Shown here piece after piece: positions 1 through 8,866 of a stretch of 64,000 bases of DNA. The translations under genes were made by a program, and so were the position numbers. Positions within the stretch are counted from its first letter, which is position 1, and each line of letters begins with the position of its first letter. The stretch comes from Gelidibacter salicanalis (GTDB lineage Bacteria > Bacteroidota > Bacteroidia > Flavobacteriales > Flavobacteriaceae): assembly GCF_007997285.1 (NCBI RefSeq), contig NZ_VORX01000001.1, forward strand, positions 186,001 through 250,000, in the 5' to 3' direction. The notes below the pieces were generated by a model. The model searched no databases and was not told where the DNA came from. It saw only the letters and a program-made list of their open reading frames with translations.

Positions 1-1285
1 CCACATAATTTGAAAGGTTCGGTTTTGGAGTTTTACTTTTAAGTTGTGCGGCAATATCTTTTTCTAATTCAGAGACAATACGTTCTTCATCTTTTTCTCC
101 CGCCAAGCGACGTTCATTGTATTGTTTGATGCGATCTTGGTTTTTGATGCCGAAATAACCATCCTTAATGGAATTGGTGATCGCATTGAATGCCGCACCA
201 CTTTGTTGGTTGGTCAGGACGATTATTCCTAAATCCAATTCAGGTATCATAGTAACTTGGCTGACGATGCCTAATAATCCCCCCGTATGTGTCACTTGAA
301 AATAGCCATTCACATCGCTCAAAAACCATCCTAATCCATAGGCTGAAAAATGAGTATTGTAAGGGCCTTTGCCACTTCTAATCAAGGTTTGTGGCGTCCA
401 CATTTCTTTATGAGCTTTAGTGCTAAAAAGACTGTCGGTCAATTTTTCGCCATATTTCCCATCATTCAATTGCGCTTGTACCCACGTACTCATGTCGTTG
501 ATGGAGGCGTAAATTCCGGCGGCAGGCGTAGAGATTTGCGTAAACGTATCGGTGGTCAATTCCAAAGTACCATTAACTGGCGCATGACCGTCAATTCTGT
601 TAGGATCCGCATTTATTTCAGGAATCGACAATAAGGAACGTTCCATTTTTAAAGGCTTAAAGAAGTGATCGGAAATATAATCATCAAAGGATTGTCCTGA
701 AATTCTTGAAACTATGTCTCCAGCTACGATATATAATAAGTTGTCATAATCAAATTGACTGCGGAAGGAGGATACCGGTTTTAAATAGCGAAGATTGTGA
801 ATCATCTCGTCTTTAGTGGTCGTATTGGAAGCAGGAAACACCATCAAGTCGCCCGCACCAAGACCTAAGCCGCTACGGTGAGTTACAAGATCACGCACCG
901 TAAATTCTCGGGTCACGTAGGCATCGTAAAGTTGAAATTCAGGAATAACGTCTATCACTTTGGTATCCCAAGTCAGTTCACCACGATCAATAAGTTGCGC
1001 TAAGGCTGAGGTTGTAAATGCTTTCGTATTGGAAGCAACTCCAAAAAGCGTGTGCTCATTTACTGGGGCTTTTGTTTTTACCGAACGCACGCCATAAGTG
1101 TTTTTATGATAAATTTTGCCATCTTTCAAGACGGCGACAGCTATCCCGGGAACGTCAAACGTCTGCATTGTTTTTTGAACTACACTGTCAATTTGTGTCC
1201 CACTTAATGCCTGGGCATTTATAGATACATTTATTGAAACGAAGAAGGCTCCAAAAAGAAGCGATTTTAAAGTTGTTGAGGTCAT
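1..1285 (-). CDS. Serine hydrolase, class C beta-lactamase family, partial
   Basis: The reading frame runs from an ATG at 1285 off the left edge, so the C-terminus is missing; about 428 residues are visible. It begins with a hydrophobic signal peptide ending near NAQ, so the protein should be exported. The class C/DD-peptidase triad is present: S85-N-T-K88 (SxxK nucleophile and base), Y180-D-N182 (YxN) and H333-T-G-G (KTG equivalent). This family includes esterases, peptidases and beta-lactamases, and the substrate cannot be read from the sequence. It is divergent from the AraC gene across 172 bp and need not belong to the fucose regulon. The family call is firm; true beta-lactamase activity is not implied. 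Confidence 0.88.
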   Translation of the reverse strand, partial: MTSTTLKSLLFGAFFVSINVSINAQALSGTQIDSVVQKTMQTFDVPGIAVAVLKDGKIYHKNTYGVRSVKTKAPVNEHTLFGVASNTKAFTTSALAQLIDRGELTWDTKVIDVIPEFQLYDAYVTREFTVRDLVTHRSGLGLGAGDLMVFPASNTTTKDEMIHNLRYLKPVSSFRSQFDYDNLLYIVAGDIVSRISGQSFDDYISDHFFKPLKMERSLLSIPEINADPNRIDGHAPVNGTLELTTDTFTQISTPAAGIYASINDMSTWVQAQLNDGKYGEKLTDSLFSTKAHKEMWTPQTLIRSGKGPYNTHFSAYGLGWFLSDVNGYFQVTHTGGLLGIVSQVTMIPELDLGIIVLTNQQSGAAFNAITNSIKDGYFGIKNQDRIKQYNERRLAGEKDEERIVSELEKDIAAQLKSKTPKPNLSNYV

Positions 1286-1401
1286 GAAAAGTGTTTTAAA
1301 ATAGAATTTGAAAGATATTAATTTTTTTAGTTCTTCTATTGAAATTACAGTGCCTTCATCCCTTATAAATGATATGTGTTGGATTGTAAACCCTTTAATC
1401 A

Positions 1402-1416
1402 ATACTTTTTTTGCAC
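1402..1416 (-). promoter_or_regulatory. Candidate AraC operator, copy 1 (upstream of the regulator)
   Basis: The plus strand reads ATACTTTTTTTGCAC, the exact reverse complement of the 15-bp word at 2346-2360 upstream of the fucose operon. It lies 42 bp before the AraC start codon, where it could mediate autoregulation, and it is also between that gene and the divergent hydrolase. The match is seen directly; the binding role is inferred. Confidence 0.55.
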
Positions 1417-1457
1417 GTTAACATTCAATTTAAGTCAAATGTGTTATTTTCATCGCG

Positions 1458-2336
1458 ATGAAATTACATTTAATAGATCGAAGTACTACTACCGCTACCA
1501 TTTCCGTACGGAAGAATAGTTATGCTAACTTTTTGAAAATTTGGCATTACCATCCAGAACTCGAATTGGTCACCGTGCTCAAAAGTAAAGGCACCCGATT
1601 TATCGGCGATAGCATTAAAAAATTTCAACCTAAAGATGTGGTGCTGATTGGGAAAAATCTGCCGCACATGTGGTTGAATGATCCCAAATATTTTCAAGAA
1701 GACAAAACTTTAGTTGCCGAAGCCATTTCTATTCATTTTAAGGAAGATTTTTTAGGGAAAAGGTTTCTGCAGTTAACAGAAATGAAGCCTATTGTGGAGT
1801 TATTTAAAAAAGCGGAGCAAGGCATTCTATTTAAAAATCTTCCCAAAGCCCTGAGGCGATCCATCATCAATTTAAATGATGAAACTGATTTTAATAAAAC
1901 CTATCAATTTATTGGCATTTTACATCAATTGGCATTGCATGAGGATATGAAGCTCTTGGCAAGTACTGGTTATGTGGCCTCCTTAAAACTTGAGGAACCA
2001 AAACTGTCCAACAAAGTTATCGCTTATATTTTTAAGAATTTTAATACCGATATGGATTTGGCGACTGTGGCGGAACTCGTCAACATGAATCCTTCCGCGT
2101 TCAGTCGGTCATTCAAGCGCGTCCATCGCAAAACATTTTCAAAATATGTGAATGAAATCAGGATTGGATACGCATGCAAACTACTGATGGAGAATGAGCT
2201 CAATGTGGCAGGAATCGCTTACGAATCAGGATTTAATAATCTGTCAAATTTTAATCGCCAGTTTAAAATCATAAAAAACATGTCGCCTTCTGCATATTTG
2301 AAAAAGCATAGTAATTTCACTGCCGATACTCTTTAA
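1458..2336 (+). CDS. AraC-family transcriptional regulator of the fucose operon
   Basis: This 292-residue protein has an N-terminal cupin-like sensor (about residues 1-130, including WHYHPELELV, the usual beta-barrel histidine strand) and a C-terminal AraC DNA-binding domain with two helix-turn-helix units (about residues 185-285, with the signature AGIAYESGFNNLSNFNRQFK). It stands directly upstream of and in the same orientation as the L-fucose catabolic genes, separated by a 150-bp regulatory region. It probably senses L-fucose or a pathway intermediate and controls 2487-10015. A shared 15-bp word before both this gene and the operon supports control of both. The ligand is inferred from context only. 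Confidence 0.9.
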   Translation: MKLHLIDRSTTTATISVRKNSYANFLKIWHYHPELELVTVLKSKGTRFIGDSIKKFQPKDVVLIGKNLPHMWLNDPKYFQEDKTLVAEAISIHFKEDFLGKRFLQLTEMKPIVELFKKAEQGILFKNLPKALRRSIINLNDETDFNKTYQFIGILHQLALHEDMKLLASTGYVASLKLEEPKLSNKVIAYIFKNFNTDMDLATVAELVNMNPSAFSRSFKRVHRKTFSKYVNEIRIGYACKLLMENELNVAGIAYESGFNNLSNFNRQFKIIKNMSPSAYLKKHSNFTADTL

Positions 2337-2345
2337 ATACACTAA

Positions 2346-2360
2346 GTGCAAAAAAAGTAT
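2346..2360 (+). promoter_or_regulatory. Candidate AraC operator, copy 2 (upstream of the fucose operon)
   Basis: The word GTGCAAAAAAAGTAT is the exact inverse of the copy at 1402-1416. It ends 21 bp upstream of the -33 element of the promoter at 2382-2412, so it would lie around -60 to -75, a normal place for an AraC-type activator site. Confidence 0.55.
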
Positions 2361-2381
2361 CAGTTTGGGTTGAATAATGAG

Positions 2382-2412
2382 TTGACTATCTGCAATTCAT
2401 ACTATAGATTTG
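2382..2412 (+). promoter_or_regulatory. Bacteroidetes-type promoter of the fucose operon
   Basis: A TTG at 2382-2384 is followed after exactly 20 bp by TAGATTTG at 2405-2412, matching the Bacteroidetes consensus TTG/TAnnTTTG. Transcription would start near 2418-2420, leaving a 5' leader of roughly 65 nt before the fuconate dehydratase ATG. Confidence 0.75.
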
Positions 2413-2486
2413 TAAGGTTATGAACTGAGTCGGCATTATGCGATGCGCCAAATTCATTCAGCCTCTTAAACATTATTTATTAAAAG

Positions 2487-3806
2487 ATGAAGCAAACAAT
2501 CACCATTACCGAAGTCTTAACAAAAGATGTACGTTTCCCAACAAGTGATGAACTGGACGGTTCAGATGCTATGAACACGGATCCGGATTATTCCGCGGCC
2601 TATGTCATTTTGAAAACGGATCATCCTGAATTTGAAGGTCACGGACTAACCTTTACTATTGGTCGTGGCAACGAATTATGTGTGGCCGCTATTGAGTCGC
2701 TTTCGCACTTAATAATTGGTAAAACCTTAGAGTCCTTTACTCAAAATATGGGTGACTTTTATAAGATGATCACGGGAGACAGTCAATTGCGTTGGTTGGG
2801 TCCAGAGAAGGGCGTCATCCACTTAGCGACAGGTGCTATAGTAAATGCGGTGTGGGATTTATACGCTAAAGTAGAAGGCAAGCCACTGTGGAAATTGATA
2901 TCCGACATGTCCCCAGAGGAATTCGTAAAATGTGTGGACTTTACCTATATTACTGATGCGATTACTCCTGAGGAAGCTTTGGAGTTGCTTAAAGACAATG
3001 CGGCTACCAAGCAAGAACGTATTGATATATTACTTAAAAACGGTTATCCTGCATACACAACGTCTGCAGGTTGGTTAGGCTATAGTGATGATAAAATGCG
3101 CCGCTTATGCCAAGAAGCCAAAGCAGAGGGCTTTAAACACATGAAAATTAAAGTTGGTTCTGATTTGCAGGATGATATGCGCCGTGCCCAAATTATCCGT
3201 GAGGAAATTGGTGACGATTTGCAATTGATGATGGATGCCAACCAAAAATGGGATGTAGATGAAGCAATAGAAAATATGGCATCGCTCAAAAAATTTAATC
3301 CGTATTGGATTGAAGAGCCTACAAGTCCGGATGATATTTTAGGTCACGCTAAAATTGCCAGAGCGGTAGCACCTATAAAAGTGGCGACGGGAGAACATTG
3401 TCAAAATCGCGTCATGTTTAAACAGTTGATTATGGCAGACGCTTTGCAAATATGTCAAATAGATAGCTGTCGTGTTGGTGGCGTCAACGAAATTCTAGCC
3501 ATTTTATTAATGGCTGCAAAATATAAAGTTCCTGTGTGTCCTCATGCGGGCGGTGTCGGGTTGTGCGAGTATGTGCAGCACTTATCTATGATCGATTATA
3601 TTTGTGTCAGCGGCACTATGGAAGATCGTATTATTGAATATGTAGACCATTTGCATGAACATTTCTTCGATCCTGTGGTTATTAAAAATGGCGCTTACAT
3701 GCCACCGCAACAACCAGGATATAGCATCACCATGAAACCAGAATCATTAGAAACTTACAGTTTTCCTAACGGAGACGTTTGGACGAAAAAAAGACAAAAC
3801 GCATAA
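2487..3806 (+). CDS. fucD: L-fuconate dehydratase (enolase superfamily)
   Basis: The enzyme dehydrates L-fuconate to 2-keto-3-deoxy-L-fuconate. The 439 residues match the FucD length. The enolase-superfamily barrel motifs are visible: KxK at K220/K222 (MKIKVG), metal ligands in MDANQKW, IEEPTSPDD and ATGEH, and the second acid-base histidine at H353 (CPHAGG). These correspond closely to the K220/H351 pair known from the Xanthomonas campestris enzyme. The N-terminal PTSDELDGSDAMNTDPDYSA stretch is typical of fuconate dehydratases rather than other mandelate-racemase members. It is the first structural gene of the operon; only 2 bp separate its stop from the ATG of the next gene. Confidence in the specific function is high because every other pathway step is adjacent. 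Confidence 0.94.
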   Translation: MKQTITITEVLTKDVRFPTSDELDGSDAMNTDPDYSAAYVILKTDHPEFEGHGLTFTIGRGNELCVAAIESLSHLIIGKTLESFTQNMGDFYKMITGDSQLRWLGPEKGVIHLATGAIVNAVWDLYAKVEGKPLWKLISDMSPEEFVKCVDFTYITDAITPEEALELLKDNAATKQERIDILLKNGYPAYTTSAGWLGYSDDKMRRLCQEAKAEGFKHMKIKVGSDLQDDMRRAQIIREEIGDDLQLMMDANQKWDVDEAIENMASLKKFNPYWIEEPTSPDDILGHAKIARAVAPIKVATGEHCQNRVMFKQLIMADALQICQIDSCRVGGVNEILAILLMAAKYKVPVCPHAGGVGLCEYVQHLSMIDYICVSGTMEDRIIEYVDHLHEHFFDPVVIKNGAYMPPQQPGYSITMKPESLETYSFPNGDVWTKKRQNA

Positions 3807-3808
3807 TT

Positions 3809-4585
3809 ATGGTATTTAGTTTAAAAGGAAAAACAGCCATCATCACCGGTGGCGGAAGCGGTATTGGGAAAGCTATTGCGACCACATTCGCAAAACAAGG
3901 CGCACACGTTTGTATTTTAGATTTCAATACAGATAATGGCACTAACACCGTTTCAGAAATTGAGAAAGAGAAGGGGTCAGCACGTTTTTATCAATGTGAT
4001 GTGTCCAATCAAGAGCAAGTTGGCGACATATTTATTGAAATAGCGAAGACTAATACCATTGATATTTTAATAAACAATGCCGGAATCGCGCATGTTGGAA
4101 ATATTGAAAATACTAATCCTGATGATTTAGACCGTTTGTATAACGTGAACATTAAAGGGGTTTATAACGGCATGAAAGCGGCCATCCCATATTTTAAAAA
4201 GCAAAACAAAGGGGTGATTGTCAATATGGCGTCCATTGCCTCATCGGTTGGAATTTCTGACCGTTTTGCCTATTCCATGACTAAAGGAGCGGTGTTAACC
4301 ATGACCTATTCCGTAGCAAAAGATTACGTGGCGGATGGCATCAGATGTAACTGTATTTCTCCAGCACGTGTGCATACGCCGTTTGTCGATGGATTTATAG
4401 AAAAAAATTACCCAGATAATCAGGCTGAAATGTTTGAGAAACTTTCAAAAACCCAACCCATCGGACGCATGGGGAAACCTGAAGAAATAGCACATTTGGC
4501 ATTGTATTTATGTAGTGATGAAGCTTCGTTTATCACAGGAACTGATTTTCCAATTGATGGCGGATTTATTAAATTGAATGGGTAA
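3809..4585 (+). CDS. SDR dehydrogenase, probable 2-keto-3-deoxy-L-fuconate dehydrogenase
   Basis: This is a classical short-chain dehydrogenase with an N-terminal nucleotide site TGGGSGIG, the NNAG motif and the catalytic YSMTK (Tyr-x3-Lys). I chose the ATG at 3809 (MVFSLKGKTA), two bases after the fucD stop; a longer frame from 3779 would overlap fucD and add ten polar residues unlike the family. In this pathway the enzyme oxidises 2-keto-3-deoxy-L-fuconate to the 2,4-diketo acid with NAD(P)+. The alternative role, L-fucose dehydrogenase, fits the second SDR at 6422-7201 better. The family is certain and the substrate is inferred from position. Confidence 0.88.
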   Translation: MVFSLKGKTAIITGGGSGIGKAIATTFAKQGAHVCILDFNTDNGTNTVSEIEKEKGSARFYQCDVSNQEQVGDIFIEIAKTNTIDILINNAGIAHVGNIENTNPDDLDRLYNVNIKGVYNGMKAAIPYFKKQNKGVIVNMASIASSVGISDRFAYSMTKGAVLTMTYSVAKDYVADGIRCNCISPARVHTPFVDGFIEKNYPDNQAEMFEKLSKTQPIGRMGKPEEIAHLALYLCSDEASFITGTDFPIDGGFIKLNG

Positions 4586-4652
4586 GCCTTCACATCACGA
4601 AGAATACAAATTGTGCCGATAAATAATAACAACATATAAAAATACCTCAAAA

Positions 4653-5504
4653 ATGAAACTCATAAGATTCGGATCAGAAGGTCAAGAAAAACCAGGATTG
4701 CAATTAGAAGATAAACGTATCGATGTCAGCGCTTTTGGTGAAGATTTTAACGAAAAATTCTTCGAAACCAACGGATTGGAGCGTTTAGTAGAGTGGTTGA
4801 AAACTAATGCCGAAAATTGCCCAACAATTGATGATGCTGTTCGATTAGGATCGCCAATTGGCAGACCGTCAAAATTGGTTTGTGTCGGATTGAATTACGC
4901 ACAACACGCTGCTGAAGCTGGGATGAAAGTGCCATCAGAACCAGTATTGTTTTTCAAATCGACCACCGCAATCGTTGGCCCAAATGATAATGTTATCATT
5001 CCAAAAAACAGTGAAAAAACAGATTGGGAAGTGGAATTAGCCATCGTCATTGGTAAAAAAGCATCGTATGTAGCGTTAGAAGATGCTGACGATTATATCG
5101 CAGGCTATGTGTTGCACAACGATGTGTCTGAACGTGCTTTTCAAATTGAAAAAGAAGGCCAATGGTGTAAAGGGAAAGGTTGTGATACATTCGCACCGTT
5201 AGGACCGTTTATGGCTACTAAGGATGAAGTAAAAGATCCAAATAATTTGAAATTGTGGTTAGAGGTGAACGGTGAACGTTTGCAAGATTCGTCAACCTCC
5301 GATTTTATTTTTAATGTTCAGCATGTGGTGTCTTACATCAGTCAGTTTATGACCTTATTGCCTGGCGATGTGATTTCAACAGGAACGCCATTTGGGGTTG
5401 GTTTAGGATTTAATCCGCAACGCTATTTAAAACCAGGAGACGTGATGCGTTTAGGAATTGATGGTTTAGGCGTTCAAGAACAAACTGCAGTAGCTTACAA
5501 ATAA
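4653..5504 (+). CDS. FAH-family hydrolase, probable 2,4-diketo-3-deoxy-L-fuconate hydrolase
   Basis: The 283-residue protein belongs to the fumarylacetoacetate hydrolase family. The catalytic core begins near residue 73 (KLVCVGLNYAQHAAE). Acidic metal ligands lie in DWEVELAIVIG, and the conserved VLHNDVSERAFQ and GTPFGVG segments are present. In the non-phosphorylating L-fucose route this family cleaves 2,4-diketo-3-deoxy-L-fuconate to pyruvate and L-lactate. The presence of an L-lactate dehydrogenase at the operon end fits that product. Acylpyruvases and oxaloacetate tautomerases share the fold, so the specific reaction rests on the gene neighbourhood. Confidence 0.88.
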   Translation: MKLIRFGSEGQEKPGLQLEDKRIDVSAFGEDFNEKFFETNGLERLVEWLKTNAENCPTIDDAVRLGSPIGRPSKLVCVGLNYAQHAAEAGMKVPSEPVLFFKSTTAIVGPNDNVIIPKNSEKTDWEVELAIVIGKKASYVALEDADDYIAGYVLHNDVSERAFQIEKEGQWCKGKGCDTFAPLGPFMATKDEVKDPNNLKLWLEVNGERLQDSSTSDFIFNVQHVVSYISQFMTLLPGDVISTGTPFGVGLGFNPQRYLKPGDVMRLGIDGLGVQEQTAVAYK

Positions 5505-5586
5505 ATGAAACGAGCAGGTTCGGAATTTTCTATCGCAACGGAAATAGCGAACAGCAAGCGTCCATTAGAACAATAGCAAAATACTC

Positions 5587-6417
5587 ATGAAAATAGACGC
5601 ACATCAACATTTTTGGCAATTTGATCCGCAAAGAGATTCGTGGATTACTGATGACATGCGTGTGCTTAAACGTGACTTTTTACCTGAAGATTTACAACCC
5701 TTGTTGCAGCAACATCAGTTTGATGGTTGTGTGGCCGTGCAAGCGGATACTTCAGAAAAGGAAACCGAATTTTTATTGAATTTAGCGGACCAACACCCAT
5801 TTATTAAAGGTGTTGTGGGCTGGTTAGATTTGTGCAGTGACGCCATCGATGAGCGATTAGCACATTTTTCAACAAATAAAAACCTTAAAGGTCTGCGGCA
5901 TATCGTTCAAGCAGAATCTAATGGTTATATGCTGCGAAAGGATTTTCAACGCGGCATTTCTGTGATGGAAAACTATAATCTCACCTATGATATTTTGATT
6001 TTTCCTCATCAATTGGAAGAAGCTATTGCACTGGTCAACACATTTCCTAACCAGAAATTTATACTCGATCATTGTGCAAAACCTTACATTAAAGACGGAA
6101 GAATTAAGACTTGGAAACGTCATATCGAAACCCTTTCAGGCTTTGAAAACGTCGACTGTAAAGTGTCCGGATTAACTACGGAAGCCGATTGGAAGCATTG
6201 GGACAATATGATCATGCAACCGTATTTAGATGTGATTTTTAATGCCTTTGGAACCAAGAGAACTCTTTTTGGAAGCGATTGGCCCGTGAGTATATTGGCA
6301 GGAACTTATGCCGAAACGGTTGGCCTTGTTCAAAGTTATATTGCCCAATTTTCAGAAACCGAACAACAACACATTATGGGCCTCAACGCAAAAACGTGGT
6401 ACCATTTAAAAGATTGA
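5587..6417 (+). CDS. Amidohydrolase-family L-fucono-1,5-lactonase
   Basis: This 276-residue TIM-barrel hydrolase of the amidohydrolase_2 type opens with the metal motif DAHQHFW (residues 4-10), has LDHCAKP mid-chain and the catalytic-type GSDWPVS near residue 230. These are the hallmarks of the COG3618 lactonases, which include L-fucono-1,5-lactonase and L-rhamnono lactonase. Here it should hydrolyse the lactone made by L-fucose dehydrogenase (next gene, 4 bp downstream) into L-fuconate for FucD. The 82-bp gap before it contains no clear terminator, so it is most likely co-transcribed. Confidence 0.9.
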   Translation: MKIDAHQHFWQFDPQRDSWITDDMRVLKRDFLPEDLQPLLQQHQFDGCVAVQADTSEKETEFLLNLADQHPFIKGVVGWLDLCSDAIDERLAHFSTNKNLKGLRHIVQAESNGYMLRKDFQRGISVMENYNLTYDILIFPHQLEEAIALVNTFPNQKFILDHCAKPYIKDGRIKTWKRHIETLSGFENVDCKVSGLTTEADWKHWDNMIMQPYLDVIFNAFGTKRTLFGSDWPVSILAGTYAETVGLVQSYIAQFSETEQQHIMGLNAKTWYHLKD

Positions 6418-6421
6418 AACT

Positions 6422-7201
6422 ATGGATTTAAAACTAAAGGATAAAGTGATCATCGTCACGGGAGGATCAAAAGGTATCGGCAACGGTATTTGTAATCTAT
6501 TGGCCAAAGAAGGCGCAATTCCTGTGATTGTAGGACGCACGGAATCGGATGTTTTAGAAGCTGTAAAGTCCATAAAAGATAACGGAGGAAAGGTGTTTCA
6601 CGCTATCGCGGAATTGACCAATAAGGAAGAATGCAAACAAGCGGTTGAAAGTGTGATTAAAAAATTCGGGCGTATTGATTGCTTGGTGAATAACGCTGGG
6701 CTTAATGATGGTGTCGGACTCGAATCTGGGAATTACGACCACTTTATGAGATCCATTCAGCGCAATGTGGCACATTATTATGCGATGGCGCAATACGCGT
6801 TGCCTGAGCTTAAAAAATCTAAAGGTGCGATTGTTAATATTGGATCCAAAACATCTGTTACCGGTCAAGGAGGCACCTCAGGTTACGCTGCGGCTAATGG
6901 CGCAAGAAACGCATTGACCAGAGAATGGGCTCTAGAATTATTACCTTATAGCATCCGTGTCAACGCCGTAATTGTTGCGGAATGTGATACACCACAATAT
7001 GCCAGTTGGTTAAAAACTTTTCCAAATCCTGAAGAACGTTTGGCGGAAATCACCAAAAATATTCCTTTAGAAAACCGAATGACTACCACTACAGAAATCG
7101 CCAATACGGTCGCATTTTTATTGTCAGAAGTATCAAGCCATACTACCGGGCAATTGGTGTTTGTTGATGGTGGCTACACCCATTTAGACCGCGCTTTATA
7201 A
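6422..7201 (+). CDS. SDR L-fucose dehydrogenase
   Basis: The 259-residue short-chain dehydrogenase carries TGGSKGIG at the N-terminus, NNAG and a C-terminal VDGGYTHLDRAL, a tail I associate with L-fucose dehydrogenases of this subfamily. It should oxidise L-fucose to L-fuconolactone. The usual SDR catalytic Tyr-x3-Lys is replaced here by Y155-AAA-N159: the tyrosine is kept but the lysine is asparagine. From memory this YAAAN form recurs in this subfamily, so it need not mean loss of activity. The start follows the lactonase stop by 4 bp and the stop overlaps the permease ATG by one base, so the three are translationally coupled. Confidence 0.87.
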   Translation: MDLKLKDKVIIVTGGSKGIGNGICNLLAKEGAIPVIVGRTESDVLEAVKSIKDNGGKVFHAIAELTNKEECKQAVESVIKKFGRIDCLVNNAGLNDGVGLESGNYDHFMRSIQRNVAHYYAMAQYALPELKKSKGAIVNIGSKTSVTGQGGTSGYAAANGARNALTREWALELLPYSIRVNAVIVAECDTPQYASWLKTFPNPEERLAEITKNIPLENRMTTTTEIANTVAFLLSEVSSHTTGQLVFVDGGYTHLDRAL

Positions 7202-8532
7202 TGATGAAAAACCTTACTAAACAACCAATCGTTTCCAGAAATATTCTCCTGCCATTCATGTTGATTACCTCCTTATTTGCACTTTGGGGAATCGCGAATG
7301 ACTTAACCAATCCGATGGTGTCGGCGTTTAAAAAAGTAATGCCAGAACTCTCCAATACCCAAGCGTCTTTGGTACAGTTTGCGTTTTATTTTGGCTACTT
7401 CTTTATGGCCTTGCCCGCAGCATTATTCATCAGAAAATACAGTTACAAATCAGGAATCCTTGTTGGATTGACCTTGTATGCCATTGGTGCCTTCTTGTTT
7501 TATCCAGCGGCCAAATTTGAAACTTTTAATTACTTTCTAATTTCACTTTGGGTGATGACCTGCGGATTGGCATTTTTAGAAACCACTTCTAATCCGTTGA
7601 TTTTAGCCTTAGGCCCAAAAGAAACAGCCACGCAGCGCCTCAATTTAGCGCAGGCCTTTAATCCGATAGGTTCTTTAACGGGAATGATTATCGCCCAGGT
7701 GTTTATCATTGATGCCCTTCGGTCCGTAGATTTTACGGAAGACGCGTACCAAGCCTTGTCCAGTTTAGAAATGGCAGCCATTAGAGAAAACGATTTAAGC
7801 GTTATTAGCGTACCATACATTGCTTTAGGGCTGTTGGTGTTGATCATTATGGCAGCAATTATGGTGGTTAAATTTCCGAAGGTGGAATCGCATTCAAAAA
7901 TTGCCCTTTCAAAAACCTTTAAAATCTTAGCTAAAAATAAAACTTACATTACTGGAGTCATCGCGCAAATGTTTTATGTGGGCGCGCAAATTATGTGCTG
8001 GACCTTCATTTTTCAATATGTAGATAATTTAAATGCAGCATTACCTGCTAACGATCAACTCACCGCCACCTGGTATAATGTGGGCGCCATGCTATTATTT
8101 CTTGCCGGAAGATGGCTTGGAACCCTCTCCATGAAACGAATTAGTCCAGCCAAATTGTTGTTCGTTTTCGGAATTGGTGGCGTCATTACTACCATGATTA
8201 CGGTATTTGTTGGCGGGCATTTAGGTTTGTATAGCTTGGTGGCAACATCCTTGTTTATGAGTATCATGTTCCCAACTATTTACGGAATTTCACTCAACAA
8301 CATGGGCGATGAAGCTAAAATTGGTTCCGCCGGTTTAGTGATGGCCATTGTAGGCGGCGCCTTGTTGCCAGTATTACAAGGAAGTATATTGGATATTGGA
8401 GGTTCTGGTTTTAGCGATGCAAAAATCTTAGGTTATATTCCTGAGGTGAATTTTTCGTTCATCCTGCCTTTAATTTGTATGGCCGTGGTGGCATTATTTG
8501 GATATAAAACGATGAAACATGAAAACGCATAG
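7201..8532 (+). CDS. fucP: L-fucose:H+ symporter, MFS
   Basis: The 443-residue integral membrane protein has the FucP/sugar-MFS pattern: LFALWGIANDLTNPMV in TM1, followed by alternating hydrophobic segments consistent with 12 TM helices, and a long central loop near residues 195-240. It would import L-fucose across the inner membrane. ATG overlaps the last base of the dehydrogenase stop, and its 3' end overlaps the mutarotase gene by 14 bp, so it sits in the middle of a tightly packed operon. Glucose/galactose porters share the family; the operon indicates fucose. Confidence 0.9.
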   Translation: MMKNLTKQPIVSRNILLPFMLITSLFALWGIANDLTNPMVSAFKKVMPELSNTQASLVQFAFYFGYFFMALPAALFIRKYSYKSGILVGLTLYAIGAFLFYPAAKFETFNYFLISLWVMTCGLAFLETTSNPLILALGPKETATQRLNLAQAFNPIGSLTGMIIAQVFIIDALRSVDFTEDAYQALSSLEMAAIRENDLSVISVPYIALGLLVLIIMAAIMVVKFPKVESHSKIALSKTFKILAKNKTYITGVIAQMFYVGAQIMCWTFIFQYVDNLNAALPANDQLTATWYNVGAMLLFLAGRWLGTLSMKRISPAKLLFVFGIGGVITTMITVFVGGHLGLYSLVATSLFMSIMFPTIYGISLNNMGDEAKIGSAGLVMAIVGGALLPVLQGSILDIGGSGFSDAKILGYIPEVNFSFILPLICMAVVALFGYKTMKHENA

Positions 8533-8860
8533 ACACTGTTTTGCACTCGATTTGATCAATGATGACGAATTGATTTCAGCCTATAAAAAACACCATGAAA
8601 ACGTGTGGCCGGAAATTGTTGAAAGTATTACCGATAGTGGCATTCTCAATCTAGAGATTTATTTGGTCGAGAATCGCTTATTCATGATTATGGATGTGAA
8701 TTACTCTTTTTCGTTTGATAAAAAGAATGAAAATGATGCCAACAATCCGACAGTTCAAGAATGGGAAAGCCTGATGTGGAAGTATCAACAAGCACTTCCT
8801 ACCGCCAAAGAAGACGAAAAATGGTTGTTGATGGAAAAGATTTATCATTTAAAAGCCTAG
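8519..8860 (+). CDS. RhaM-type sugar mutarotase, probably for L-fucose
   Basis: The 113-residue protein belongs to the L-rhamnose mutarotase family: HRHCFALDLINDDE at the start, YKKHHENVWPEI with the catalytic-type histidine, and WESLMWKYQQALPTA near the end. These enzymes interconvert the alpha and beta anomers of 6-deoxyhexoses. Since no rhamnose genes are present, L-fucose is the likely substrate, supplying the anomer used by the dehydrogenase. Its start overlaps fucP by 14 bp in another frame. Confidence 0.88.
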   Translation: MKTHRHCFALDLINDDELISAYKKHHENVWPEIVESITDSGILNLEIYLVENRLFMIMDVNYSFSFDKKNENDANNPTVQEWESLMWKYQQALPTAKEDEKWLLMEKIYHLKA

Positions 8861-8866
8861 CGGGAC